Position numbers and translations under genes: made by a program. The notes below the pieces were generated by a model. The model was not told the origin of the DNA and ran no database searches. It saw only the letters and a list, made by a program, of their open reading frames with translations. Positions 1-10,937 of a stretch of 64,000 nt of DNA are shown piece after piece. Where the stretch lies: the NCBI GenBank assembly GCA_027579435.1, contig JANBPK010001058.1, positions 26,251-90,250 of the forward strand. Direction: 5' to 3'. Each line of letters starts with the position of its first letter. The stretch's first letter is position 1. This DNA comes from Candolleomyces eurysporus. Lineage: Eukaryota; Basidiomycota; Agaricomycetes; Agaricales; Psathyrellaceae.

Positions 1-113
1 CGACCTCCATGATAGGTATTCTTGTTCTTCTGTACGATCTTGTTCCGGCCAACGTCCGCGTTCATTCCGTTTGGAAGGAACTCGGCGCGGATGGCGTCGT
101 CCTTAGTTTGCAT
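1..113 (-). CDS. 5' end of a small motif-family gene (partial)
   Basis: A reading frame begins with ATG at 111-113 (read on minus) and runs off the left edge of the window; 37 residues are visible. It carries Lys-Asn-Lys-Asn-Thr-Tyr-His-Gly-Gly near the edge, matching the first half of the N-x-Y-x-G-G motif shared by many small genes in this window. The visible N-terminus is charged and has no signal peptide or membrane segment. The downstream half of the motif and any C-terminal module lie outside, so assignment rests on about ten residues and on the neighbouring family genes. Function unknown. Confidence 0.45.
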   Translation of the reverse strand, partial: MQTKDDAIRAEFLPNGMNADVGRNKIVQKNKNTYHGG

Positions 114-761
114 GATGTGTAGCGCGCGTGTGTTGTGGCGGGTGACGAGGTTAAGTAGAGCTTGATATGTGGGCGAATGAATGTGCTTGCTATTTGAAGT
201 AGAACATCCGAGGTAAAGGTTATATAGCCCACAGCCCAAGAGGGGCGGAGCCTTTTGTTCTTGCAGTGATCGCCACAGCACCAGTCAGAAGCTTACATTG
301 TTGAACATATCGAGCGTAAGGCTGTGAACGGAAGAGTATTTAACTATATATATCGAAGCTCTGGTGTGGGTCCCGAAGGGTAGTGAAGAGCAGAAAACAA
401 AGCGTCATGTCGTTGGCTTGGAGATTCAGGGTTGGCGAACAATTAACAAAGACCAAAACAATTAACAAAGACCAAGAACATTATTCATAGATGTGTGTAT
501 TCTCTAGCATGCTCGAACTTCCCAGGCAGCTTGCCCAGACTCAGCGAGGTCGATCATGCAAGCAAATGCCGTCGAGAGTGCTCGATATGGCTTTCTATCC
601 AGCACCGTTATCTTGAACACGAACTTGAACATTCGTAGTTGATTAGAAGTGTTCATTTACATAATTAATATTTCGGCGATAATAACTAAAGACGGGCAAG
701 GCAGCTTGGAACTACAAATATGAGGACGATGCGCGGTCAACGCGGTTCCGACAAGCGCTCT
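114..761. other. intergenic, no gene seen
   Basis: Between two minus-strand motif-family genes. Contains a short repeat of the word caattaacaaagacca around 438-475. No coding frame with homologues in the window was found. Confidence 0.5.
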
Positions 762-1228
762 CTACAGCTCTTTCTCTCGTTCCACTACCTTCTTGTGGAG
801 CTTGAGCATCTTAATACGAAGGCGCTCTAAAGGAGACGTCAGAAAGGCTGAATCTATCGTTGCAGAGACTTGTCATACTCAGCTCCTCGTACGTTTTGTT
901 TTCGTAAATGAATCGAAGAATCGCGTCTGGGAACGAAGAGGATAGGGAATCAGCTAGTGTACGCCAGCTCCATGCCATTCATATCTCACCGTCTTGAGCT
1001 TTCGAAGCTAGATAGTTTGGGGTTAATCAGCGGGAGCGCTCGTCGAGGCGACTATGCATGGACAGTATACTCACAACTCTCCTCACGTTGATCAGCAGGA
1101 TGTTGATTTCTCGTGGTTCCGCAATAGATCCCTTGTTCATGGGTCGTATTGGTGTATGTGTTTTCGAATTCGCCTTCCACATCGAAGTTTTCCTGCGACG
1201 AGCTTTGCTTTGAGTTGGAAGATGACAT
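762..1228 (-). CDS. small motif-family protein, four exons, about 94 residues
   Basis: Hand model: exons 1228-1075, 1007-990, 926-879 and 826-762. All three introns are short, have GTGAGT, GTGAGA or GTATGA donors and AG acceptors, and are phase 1; total coding length is 285 nt. The first exon holds a Ser/Gln-rich start and EFENTYTNTTHEQGIYCG, a variant of the family motif N-T-Y-x(4)-H-E-Q. The last two exons encode a charged helical stretch (FIYENKTYEELKRLRIKMLK), comparable with the short helical tail of the gene at 61789-62527. No signal peptide or membrane segment. Function unknown. The structure rests on frame continuity across all four exons; the 18-nt exon 2 is the least certain part. 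Confidence 0.6.
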
Positions 1229-2282
1229 GGTGGTGCGTGTTGTCGGGCTGGCAACTCGCCAGTGGGAAGACCGCACTAATTTATAGTCTACAGCAGAGCC
1301 AATTCCGGAAAGATGACTCTGGCGATGTAAAACATAGCATATCCCGATTTGGCTGGCGATGGGGATCACTTGAAGGGGAGATCTGACTGATTCTACGATC
1401 GGAAGAGAAACGTTTTGGCTGCCGTTGTATTTCTTTCACCATTGCAGCGACGTTGCTATAGATATAGTCCATGTCACTGTCAAAGTAGGTGCTAGCGGAC
1501 GCCAGCGCTCACAAAAAGCTCGAGAACAAAAGCAAGGTTGCATACCGCACTTTCTCCATGAACAACGTCAACTCCAGTTCCAAAACAAAATGTAATCACG
1601 ACGCCTAGGGCACACAACACCGGGAAGAACTGACGCACTGCATAGCTGTGAATTGCTTTTGGTACAACTGCGGTAAAGCTTTCTTGAGTCAAGCCCTGGC
1701 TCAGAGTTTCCAACGCAGGTTTGAAATAGACGGGTTGGGTTGAGTGACCACAGTGGCTGGCAACCATGTGATAGGCTACCAAAAATGGTCCTGATTGCAT
1801 CAAAACGGGTAAAAGAGGTGATGGGCTGCATTGTGGGTCCAAATGTGCTGGTTCGCGGAGTCTGAAATGACTTTGGTCCCAAGCCGTCGACTGGGATGGA
1901 AAAGTGTCGGAAAACAGAGCTCATGTATGGCCTCCGGTGTGGAGTGTCCCTCTCCCTAAATTCGTATGGCTCTGTATTGCGCTTCCAACCTCTCGATAAT
2001 ACCTGTCTTTGCTAGAGACGTCGGTGATCGTGAATCAAATTCCGAGTCACACCTGCTACTAGCGCTGAGATTTTGGTCCTGTGACGCCGGACCAAAGATG
2101 GGTTTTGTATGCCAGCCTAACATTTGAACCGTTCGAAAAAGCCGGGCTGTAAAATGCCTTTCCTTCTTCCTCCGATGTCGATTTTTCCACACCTCTGCTC
2201 CTTAATCTGGCCTAAATTTGAGGCCCAGACAGATTAAAAGCAGCAGACAGCCCATGAGCCCAAGTCCTTGTCAGTCTTTCTC
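1229..2282. other. intergenic between divergent motif-family genes
   Basis: Lies between the minus-strand gene ending its 5' end at 1228 and the plus-strand gene starting at 2283, so it should hold both promoters. Several frames of 60-118 codons exist but none shows a recognisable domain, motif copy or paralogue in the window. Confidence 0.5.
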
Positions 2283-3043
2283 ATGAGTAGCCCAAACAGC
2301 TCACGCCCACGTCCCTCGTCGTCGACCTCCGCTACCGACACTCCAAATCCATCTCTCCCGCCTATCCTCCTCGAATTTAACAACAATTACAAAGAAGGCG
2401 TAGTGCACAATCAGCCCGTCCATATCGACGTCTCTGGTGCGTAATTTGACACTGCTTCAGCGTATCGGCGCTGAGAACGATTCAGCCATAAAATCGACGC
2501 GGTCGGCGGTGATTCGTACGCAGAATACATACGACCATGCTACCCATGAGAATGATCTGCAACTTGTCTCCGAAACCAATGTCGGCGTAACAACCACGGC
2601 CACCTACGCAAATGGCTCAATTCACCAGCAAACCATGAGCCTCGACGAAGCTCGTAAGCAGCATGTGGGAGGGGTGATTCATTTTACTGATGCTACTGAC
2701 CTCAGGAGAGGTGACAATAAAGAATAGCGCTATCTTTGAGAAGGGGGCCAAACAGTCAGTCAACGTGACCGTCAAAGCAGGTAGGTGCTCACAGTCTGGT
2801 CAGCGTATCCTCTGATTGAATAGACATTATTTAGCCAAAGTAGTCTATGCCTTGCCCCCTCCAGCGCCAAGTCAAACCCTTCCTCGAATACCAATTTACG
2901 ATGGACCGCCCCCACCAGTCATAGGCGAGAAGTATGAAGCCGTTTCGAAAGATTTGGACGATAGTTTGGGGAGAGCCATTGGCCTCTTCAATAACACTGC
3001 CTGGGAACGCTTAGCCCCCGAGCAAGACACAAACAAACGATAA
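2283..3043 (+). CDS. motif-repeat protein with C-terminal LDxxLxxAIG module, four exons, 201 residues
   Basis: Hand model: exons 2283-2436, 2486-2653, 2706-2780 and 2835-3043, 606 nt in total, all three introns phase 1 and about 45-55 nt. After a Ser/Pro-rich start it carries a motif copy (FNNNYKEGVVHNQPVHIDVS) and further degenerate copies (QNTYDHATHENDLQL, ATYANGSIHQQTMSL), so it looks like a chain of roughly 20-residue repeats spread over the first exons. A Pro-rich linker follows, then the conserved C-terminal module YEAVSKDLDDSLGRAIG...WERLAPEQ. Same architecture as 4765-5523 and the genes in the 45-58 kb tandem unit. No signal peptide or membrane segment. Function unknown. The first intron's acceptor was chosen at 2485 because the nearer AG at 2460 would give a 24-nt intron. 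Confidence 0.7.
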
Positions 3044-4764
3044 AGCGAAGGATTTACGTCGTTGGTCAAGGGCTGGACGCTGGGTGGACACTGGTTGGGT
3101 GGTACGGCACTGGGTAATGCATGGTCGGGATGTAATATCGCTGGTTGAATTATTGCGAATGTTCGTATAGACCTGTTGCTTGTCTTTCGGAACGCATTTC
3201 AATGATCAGACTCTGCATACAACCCATTCAGAGGACTTGAAGAAGTTGATGTACTTAATACCCTCCACCTGTCTACCTACCATCTTGGCTTTCCTCTACA
3301 GAAGCAGTACGTGAAAGCCTGAGACGGAAAGACCTGTGCCAGATACAGAAACCAGAAGCAGGGCAACCGATGAGCCGGGTTCAATCAGCATAGGTGTCTC
3401 TGCATCCTTTGAACATGGCGACTGCGAATGGCCCACAATTCCAAACCTATCTCATAGATGCAGACCCTATATCTGCAGAGGTAGAAAGCAAGGCTTGAGA
3501 GGGCGGACACTGGACACAGAGAATTCACAGCAAGAGCAGGGAGAGTATAGCAGGGAGTAGTCAAAGTAGCGGGAATGCACAGAGTCCTGGTCTGGAAGGA
3601 GTCCTCTAAATTCGCGTACAGCGCACGATTTGTAGTAGGCTGTTAGTCATGGTGAGTGCGTGAGCCCAAATCAAATGTGTGTTTGTCCAATTTGGATCCA
3701 GAGACGAAAGGCTTATGAACAAATTATGATCAATCCTTCTTCTCACACCTCACACCACACACAGCACCTCACATGCACGAGCATGCAGACCTTGATCTCC
3801 ACTGCCAAAATTTCCGCTCTCAGTCAAACGAAGGAGAACCTTGTGTGAGCCCGGTCATAGCCGTGTTGGGTTGGGACAAAATCTGGGGATCTAATTAGGC
3901 CACAGCAATCGGGTCTCGTTTCCATCTGTTGGCAATTTGGGAAAGATATGGAACTCCCCAAGTCTACTAAAAGGCGAAGGATAAGGTCTCAATAGAGGCA
4001 GAATGCTCGTAGACTCTTTATCTGATGCTTACTTTAGACGAAGCAGACCGCGGTGAGTAAGAAAGGGTTACTAAAATGCCTTTTCTCGAGGGTCTCGTTA
4101 ATGACCTTGCTGGTCATCCGGACTTGACAAAAAATATCCTCATCAGATCGCTCTTGTGGACCTCATAGCACCAGAGGATTACTATCCTCGACTTGAACCG
4201 TGACTAAGGTGTGTAGCCACATAGACAAGCAGGGAGAGGGGGCTCACTCAGGGGTAAGACGACGAAAATGGTTTGTGGCTGTGCAAGAACAGCGTGAGTC
4301 CAATGGCCATCCAAGCACGAGTCTTCTTGCCAACCACACCCCCCGGAGGCCTGGCCGGTGGCAAATGCACGAGGCCATAAAAACGGCCAGTCTCTTCCTC
4401 TTTTTACTTGTCGGCAGGAGTCTACCGACCACTCAGTTTCCGCTCTATTGTTCTGACATTCAATTCCACGGCGCCATGGCAAAAGAATCCGCTCTCAAGC
4501 CCATATCCTTCGGCGAACGGGCGGGCTGAGACATGAGCGGAACGCATGGTCTTTTGTATCTCAGCTCTATCCTCTTCTGGGGGTTGAGCCACTCGATGAA
4601 AATTGGAATATATTCGAGGGTCATAGAACATTGAAGGAGGCGTGCCTTGATTATTGTCTACCATCGATCGAGTTTTCTCTTTGTTGGCTCCCGGTCGCTG
4701 AAGTACCGCCTCCTTTTACACCAATTATCCTCTTTGTCCTCAAATTTGCCCTCATCTCTTTGTC
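3044..4764. other. intergenic; possible degenerate motif copy on minus strand at 4422-4664
   Basis: No convincing gene. A minus-strand open frame of 80 codons at 4422-4664 begins MVDNNQGTPP and has a Tyr-Ser-Asn-x-His-x-x-x-Gln-Pro-Pro stretch vaguely like the family motif; it may be a relic or chance. The rest shows only short frames. Confidence 0.35.
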
Positions 4765-5523
4765 ATGGATCGTTCGGAAGAAGGACGACAGCCTCGCTCA
4801 GCTGTACAGTCATCCCAGGCAGCTGTTGTACGCCGTTCGTTCTTATCTTGGCTTTAGCTCAACTATACTCATACTATTCTCCAGAACCGTTCCGGATCTC
4901 GTCCTGCATCGCCGCCCTGCGTCTCCTACCGGCACCCTGGCTCCCGATCTTCTTCTCCACCCCCTCCCTACATTCAACCGGGCCTCTCGACGCCAGCTTC
5001 CAATGCACCTTTCGTCCCGCAGCCGACTACGGCCACCATAGACTCGCGTCTTGTGTCAGCCCACTACACGGATGGTAGCGTCCATGAAAATCCAGTTTAC
5101 CATGCTCCAGGTATCGTGTTTGATCCCGATTAGTTCTGAAAGAGATATGCACTCAGCTCACTGTCTTTAGTTGATAATCAACACCAAGTGCGTGTACCTC
5201 GAGTCAAGCATGTCCGGATTACCTCTCGACCGCCTTCGCCGCCCCCTACTAGTCCTCGTCAACTGATGGTTCACGACGATCAAGACCTTCCTTGTGGAAC
5301 AACACCCACAGCTTATCGTGTAGAAGAACCCGTGCTCCCGCCTATCGGCCCAGGTTTCGAAGGTATCAACAGCGAACTCGATGACAGGCTCAGTAAGGCG
5401 ATCGGGGGTTTCACTGTCTCTGCTTTTGGCCGCCTCGCCCCTGAACAGCTTCAAAAAGAGGTAGCAGAGGAAGAAGATACCGGGACTCGCCCCCTGCATA
5501 AGGGTAAGCAGGCGGAGGAGTGA
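4765..5523 (+). CDS. motif protein with C-terminal LDDRLxKAIG module, three exons, 213 residues
   Basis: Hand model: exons 4765-4827, 4885-5110 and 5171-5523 (642 nt). Intron 1 (GTACGC donor) is phase 0, the only non-phase-1 intron in my models of intact family genes; intron 2 is phase 1 and lies directly after the motif. A Pro/Ser-rich low-complexity N-terminal half leads into one motif copy, AHYTDGSVHENPVYHAP. After a Pro-rich linker comes the C-terminal module INSELDDRLSKAIGGF then A-F-G-R-L-A-P-E-Q, followed by a charged tail ending at TGA 5521-5523. Paralogue of 2283-3043. No signal peptide. Function unknown. Confidence 0.68.
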
Positions 5524-6389
5524 GATCGAACACGGAGTGTTATTTCTTCGTCTTTATGATCGATTGTCTTAATATGCAGTATACATGTTGCTCTTGCATG
5601 AACCATTTTTGCCCCATATTGCTGAATTGTGGCATTGGGGACCCAATCGACTCGCGGCTCGCTGTGGAAAATCATTGGGTCTGGCACAATGTGAAAGCGC
5701 TATCGAGGCAATTCGGGCAGTGCAGCCTCGTTCCTCGAAGCTAGAATATTTTTTGGCTCTCTGCAGTTAAAGGTCAAAGCAACGCTTTGAGGCGGTTGCC
5801 GCCGGGAGCCATTGCTCTGAGATGCACGGAATTGGTGCTCCAATGAAAAGGGCTCTAGGCGCCCACGACCCACGACGCGAGTTTGTCACTGTGTGGCGTG
5901 CACAGCATCGACACCTTGGGAACACCTTTTTCATATCGGGTGTGCTGATCGCCTGACTCGAGGCAGTGCGCTCCAACTTCTGCTCCTCCCATTCAAGCGC
6001 CAAAGGGGTGCATCTCTCGTGTGCCTGGCCACCGCCAGGGCCTTTAAAGGTTCTTCCTTTCGCACAGATTTTCCAGACAATATCGCCCTTGTACCGCCTG
6101 TGAACACAAAAGGAGAGCACACACTGGGCAAGGTCCAACAACTATCATCTTTCTAGCTAACCCAGCACAAAGCACACACAGCGGGCTTTGTCCTCGTTCC
6201 CCCTGCGTGGTAATCACACTACAAGTACACACACACCGGGTTGCTATAAAATCACAACAGGGCTATTTGCTGGACTCTCCCTATTACATCACACCCACTA
6301 CCCTCTCCACTCTCTCTCTCGGCTACCAAGCCTCATCGTCTCTTCTCCCTTCCTTCTCCGAGTCAAGTTGGATCCCCGAGCACTGAACC
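5524..6389. other. intergenic with putative promoter of the 6390 gene
   Basis: No gene recognised. Pyrimidine-rich sequence precedes the start codon at 6390, as is common in 5' leaders of basidiomycete genes. Confidence 0.4.
6245..6251 (+). promoter_or_regulatory. TATA-like box
   Basis: TATAAAA about 140 nt upstream of the ATG at 6390, followed by a CT-rich stretch. Position fits a core promoter with a leader of about 110 nt. Inferred from sequence only. Confidence 0.4.
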
Positions 6390-8125
6390 ATGGCGGCCCC
6401 GAACATGAGCATTTTCGATGGTGCCAGCCACATCACTATCAACGGTGGTGTTATCAGCAACAACACCTCTGGACACTATATTGACAAAAGCCGCCAAAAC
6501 GTCACGAACCACTACGGTTCTCAGAACGTCTCCCAGACGACCTACGTCGACTCCAACAACGACTACTCAAGTAATCATCATTATAACTACAGTGGTCCTC
6601 AGACGACTGTGCACAACATCAATTCGAATAATTCAACTCAGACGAGTTACGTTAATTCGAATAATGATAACTCGAATACGATGTATCAGGGGGACTGGGG
6701 GAGCTATCCTCAGTATCCCCAACACCAAGGTCCGCTGCAGGGATGGCCGCCTCAAGGACAGGGGCAGGAGTACACGGAGTCATATCAGGGCCCTCCGGTG
6801 ATGACGCAGTATGACTCTCAGGCTGGAGGGTATTCTACAGGAGGGCAGTTCGATCCGAGTCAGAACTGGGGTCCGGATCCTGCAGGGAACTTTCAGCAGC
6901 AGGATTATCTAACTAAACCCCCGAAACCTCGTCATCGAAAAGAAAGGAGTCGCCCTCAGAATGACTTAGAGTTTGGGCAGCACCAGAGGCACTCGTGTAC
7001 GTCTTACCTCCATCCTCTTCTTTTTTTCTTCATCGGGAAGTTTACTGACTAACAACCTCGTGCATTACGTTCACAGACGTCGAAGCCTCGGAGTTTCAGC
7101 AACAGCAGCACGTCGAACACGTTCAAACTAGACCAGCCTCTTTCCATGCGGCTCCAGCGCCTAACACTAGTGGAAAAATTGCAAACCATAACCCATACTA
7201 TACCGCAGGTCAATATCCCAATCCTATCGAGCTCCGGAAGACCCGAGCTAACCTTCGCACTACTACTCTTCGCGCCCGAAACGCAGATTTTTCACAGCAC
7301 CAGCAATATTTCGAGCAGAACTCCATTCCTCAAACCGATTACCTAGCCCCCAGCGCCCAACAGGGGGATTGGACCGAGCCTTCCGGTTCTACTTCCGGGA
7401 AAAGTTCGAAAACGAAAAAGGAAAAACCAAAGGACAGTGACAGGAAAGGGAAAAAGCCGCAACGGGCGACAGTTGAGACTACAGACGATGAAGACGATCT
7501 CCGCGCCAAATCGAAGAAGGATGAAGAAAGAGACAAAAAAATCAGTGATACGCTGGGACCTGTACTCGAAAGGCTTGATGACTCAGACGATGGCTTTGGG
7601 GATCTACTGAAGCCTCCTCGGAAAATTCCGCTTGCGTCTGTGCCACCTGCACCTGCATCATCTGTCCAGTTGCAGAGCACTGGCACGGGTGGGGCTACGA
7701 GTACGGGTTCTACTAGTCAACAGCTGCGTCCTATCAGCCCCACTTCGCAGTCCGCGAGTGGCAGACCTGCAGCTGCTGCTACTGCAAGTGCTCCTGCTGT
7801 AGTCAATTCCTCGATAACTAGCGGCGCTGTGGCCTCAGCCTCAACCTCTTCGTCAGTGCGCGTTCCGGAGCAAGGACAGGCGTCGATCGGCACTCCTCCT
7901 CTTGCTTCGACTTCTAATACTGGACGCGTAACACCGCCAGGTCCAACGAGACAAGAAGAACTGCAAGCGCAACTGGCCGTCGATTTCTCCAGGATGTCCT
8001 CAACATTGTCTGACGGCAGTGAGAAGAAGAAAAAGAAGAAAGGAGTGTTTTCGAGGATGAATCCGTTCGGGAAAAAGAAGGAGAAGGGCGGGGTTGCGGG
8101 GTTGGAAGATTTCAATCTCGAATGA
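6390..8125 (+). CDS. 551-residue low-complexity protein with N-terminal NGG/NN motif and basic C-terminus
   Basis: Two exons, 6390-6996 and 7077-8125, joined by a phase 1 intron with a GTACGT donor; total 1656 nt. Residues about 5-30 read MSIFDGASHITINGGVISNN, an F-x-x-A-x-x-I-x-I-x-G-G-x-I-x-N-N pattern. Residues about 30-220 are rich in Asn, Tyr, Gln, Gly and Ser with two imperfect repeats around Q-T-[TS]-Y-V-[DN]-S-N-N-D. This is a prion-like composition. The middle is Lys/Glu/Asp-rich, then a Ser/Thr/Ala/Pro linker. The last 45 residues hold SEKKKKKKGVFSRMNPFGKK, a basic patch suited to nuclear or membrane binding. No signal peptide or catalytic domain is visible. An assembly-forming or scaffold role is inferred only from composition. 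The partial gene at 63658 has a related N-terminal pattern. Confidence 0.75.
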
Positions 8126-9254
8126 GCGAGTAGCTAGTAGTGTGACGGTCGGTAAGAAATCGATCTGTTTTCTCTTCCTTTTTCCCCTCCTCCTGAGACT
8201 TCTCGATAGCGGCCGTTTCTAGACACGATTTCTTGGCCAAATTGAACATTCTTAACGAATGCATACCCACTTTCCTTCATATCAAGATTAGACTCAGTGC
8301 TCTTTGCCCACCTAAGGACTTCATTCATACGTCTCACCGCATTCGCCCCATTTTCCTTCATATATTCACAGTTGGACTGTCTCATTCCTCGCGCCCGAGG
8401 GACAAGGACTTCATTCATATGCCTCATCTCACTCGCCTCACTTTCCTTCATACCCGGATCTCAGTTAGACTCAGGACTCATTCCTCGCTCATGGACAAGG
8501 ACTTGACTCTTATACTCCACGTTCATTCACCTCATTTCCCGTCATCTACCTATATCGTACTAGTACACGAAGGTCCAATTCCCAGTGGATAAGGTCACAA
8601 TTGCCTTCAATTAATCACAATCTCTAGCCGTGTACAAATTTGAAGTTAACGATGGTGTGCACCCGGCTTGAGCTACTAACGCTATGCAGAATTTCTACTG
8701 TTGCTCAAGCATCGCATTCTACGCCTCTGCACCAATGACAGCACATGTACGGTCGCCGCCGCCGCCAGGGCTCCAGTCACTAGTTCCTCGAAGTACCAGG
8801 CCTGCCCCGGCTTCCGGATCTTTATCCATGAGGCTTGTTAACAGCTCTCGGCCACCTTCATCCATTCAGGCGTCGATCCCCAAGGGTCTAACTCTTATAT
8901 GTTCATCCGTTCATCTCGTATACCCTCCAAATTGCAGAACAGCTTGCGCTGCAACAATCTATAAATAACAAAGGCCGGAGTACAAGTTAACGATAATATA
9001 CACTCATTCCGAAAGCTACGCAATGCGCGCGGATGATATGATGTCCAGTTACGAATGGTGAGCTAAAGCGGGGGTTGACACAAGGACGAGCGGAGAACGT
9101 AACATGATGAGCGAGGAGGGGGAAGATATCTAAACGAGGAAGACAGTGAAGGATCACACAGCCCATACTCGGAATAACGGTAAAGCTTGAACGCAGTATG
9201 TAACTCTGCAACTCCATAACAGCCGCAGACCCTGCATACCAATCCGAGATCAAC
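8126..9254. other. convergent intergenic region
   Basis: Lies between the 3' ends of the 6390 (+) and 9255 (-) genes. It contains the tandem repeat described separately and otherwise no recognisable gene. Confidence 0.5.
8271..8519 (+). repeat. degenerate tandem repeat, three units of about 80-90 bp
   Basis: Units begin near 8271, 8352 and 8441 with ttccttcat, then share words such as ttagactcag, ctcattcctcg and ggacaaggacttcattcat in the same order. The units differ by substitutions and small indels. Located just downstream of the 6390 gene; it could be in its 3' UTR. Confidence 0.6.
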
Positions 9255-10937
9255 CTAATACCTCCTCAACACCATCCTCACAACAGCCCTAAGCGGGTAC
9301 AGCAGCAAACTAAGGCACCTCGAAGCGACTCCCAGCGCAAAAATGATCGGTCGGATGAGGAGAGGATAGCTTTCGTACACCGCTACTTCCTCTTCGTTAA
9401 TCGTCTCGAGAGGCAATGGTGATGGTAATGATGGTGTAGCGAAACCTGAGCGAGGTGAACCCGATTGAGAACGTAGTGATCGCGAACTTGAACTTGAACC
9501 CGTTTTGGAGTTGAAGATAGGGGAAGCAGAAGTACGTTGGGGAGAGGGAGGCGGAAGAGGACCAAGAACCCACGAAGCAAATGGCACCCAGCGCCACAAA
9601 CCCGCGAAGACCGCGTTCTTCAGCCTTCTAAGCCCAAATATCGCGAAGTTGAGCCTCCGTCTCATAGGATTCCGCTGCATATCAGCGAGAGACCTCTCCA
9701 CCAAACTAACCTGCCCTTCAACCTTCTCTGACCGCGTTTCCTGTTTGCGCAGCGTACTCTCCATGTTCTCTACGAGATCATCGACGTAGTCGTAGACTTC
9801 CTCCGTCGAGTGCGTCACACTCGTCTTGAGCTTTGTGAATTGCTTTTCGAGTTTCGCGAGACGGCGTTCGAGGTCTTCAACGTGGTTATTCACCAATTCC
9901 TGATCATGATCTCTGATGTCTTGACCTTGGCCAGCAGTAGAAAAGGTTTCGGGGTAATGTATAAAATCATGCAACTCCATCGTCCGGTCATTCAGCCGAT
10001 CCACGAGATGAGCCCATGGCCGCATACCCGTAGCCAGCACGAACAAGCCCGTGCTGAACCAGCTTGTGGACTCGGGGCCTAGAACGGCTGCGGTGGCATA
10101 CCGGAGGAGCAGGGCGCCGAATAAAGGAGAGAGGAGGGTGCAGAGGAGGAAGAACAGTTCGAGTTGTCGAAGCTCGGAGGCGGCGAGGTGCGAGTAGCGT
10201 TCTTCCACTGGGGCTGAAGGGTCTGGAGGGAATTGATGGGAGCGACGGCGGGGTCTGGCTTTTTGGTATAAAGACCAAGGGACTAGAGTCGGTGAAATTA
10301 AGATCAAAGACGAAATGACAACCAAAAGCTTGGACGACGTACTTTCGATTATCTGGTGTAGATAGAAAATGAGGAGTACGACGAGGAGGAGGTTCTTGAT
10401 ATGGTCCCCGCCGGTGAGCCAATTCCCGATGGGCGAGACCAGAGCTACGACCACGGCGAGATCGAATTCGTACCACGAGCGCGTATTGGGAGACATTGGG
10501 CTCCTATCTTTCCTCCAATAATGACCCGACGGCGATGGCGGGTGCAGCGACGATGTATCCACCCTCGGGCGAGGTGGTATCCTGGTCTGCTGCGACTGGG
10601 GTGCTGGTTGCCGCTCCGGCGATGAATCCACACCCACTTTCTCCTCCTCACTGCTTTCGGAGCCAGTTTCGTACTCCAAAGGCGATAGTTCATCAACACC
10701 TTCAATCTCCTTCTGATTCAACTTGCTCGTTGAGTGCGTCATCTCTGGTAACGGCAGGATCTTCAAGTTCCTGGATCCGTTTGCTGAGCCCAGCGAGTGT
10801 GCACGATTGAGGAGGTGCATTCTGCGTCGTAGAGGGTTTTCTGAAAGCTTCGCGGTGGTACTCGAGGTCGTCGTAGTCGTCGTAGGCGGGTTGGAAGTGG
10901 ACATTAGAGAAAGAAGCTGGATAGTGTGGCACGGCAC
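9255..10937 (-). CDS. membrane protein with coiled coil, single exon, up to 560 residues
   Basis: One uninterrupted frame ends at TAA/TAG near 9255. The start may be the ATG at 10937 or the one at 10904, which opens MSTSNPPTTTTTTSS. In order: a Ser/Thr and acidic low-complexity N-terminus (about 1-150); a region with several hydrophobic segments (about 155-310, including LAVVVALVSPIGNW, LLLVVLLIFYL, LLVVISSLILISPT and a later pair); a predicted coiled coil of charged heptads (about 345-420, RRLAKLEKQFTKLKTS); another amphipathic segment; a Ser-rich stretch; and a hydrophobic C-terminus ending in V-L-R-R-Y. It is probably an organelle or ER membrane protein. I do not recognise the family. Intron-free, unlike its neighbours. 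Confidence 0.75.
   Translation of the reverse strand: MPCHTIQLLSLMSTSNPPTTTTTTSSTTAKLSENPLRRRMHLLNRAHSLGSANGSRNLKILPLPEMTHSTSKLNQKEIEGVDELSPLEYETGSESSEEEKVGVDSSPERQPAPQSQQTRIPPRPRVDTSSLHPPSPSGHYWRKDRSPMSPNTRSWYEFDLAVVVALVSPIGNWLTGGDHIKNLLLVVLLIFYLHQIIESTSSKLLVVISSLILISPTLVPWSLYQKARPRRRSHQFPPDPSAPVEERYSHLAASELRQLELFFLLCTLLSPLFGALLLRYATAAVLGPESTSWFSTGLFVLATGMRPWAHLVDRLNDRTMELHDFIHYPETFSTAGQGQDIRDHDQELVNNHVEDLERRLAKLEKQFTKLKTSVTHSTEEVYDYVDDLVENMESTLRKQETRSEKVEGQVSLVERSLADMQRNPMRRRLNFAIFGLRRLKNAVFAGLWRWVPFASWVLGPLPPPSPQRTSASPIFNSKTGSSSSSRSLRSQSGSPRSGFATPSLPSPLPLETINEEEVAVYESYPLLIRPIIFALGVASRCLSLLLYPLRAVVRMVLRRY

Noticed and set aside
1281..1472. Minus-strand frame ending in C-C-R-L as a CaaX peptide
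   Set aside because: The last residues are not aliphatic, and the frame has no other precursor feature and no promoter.
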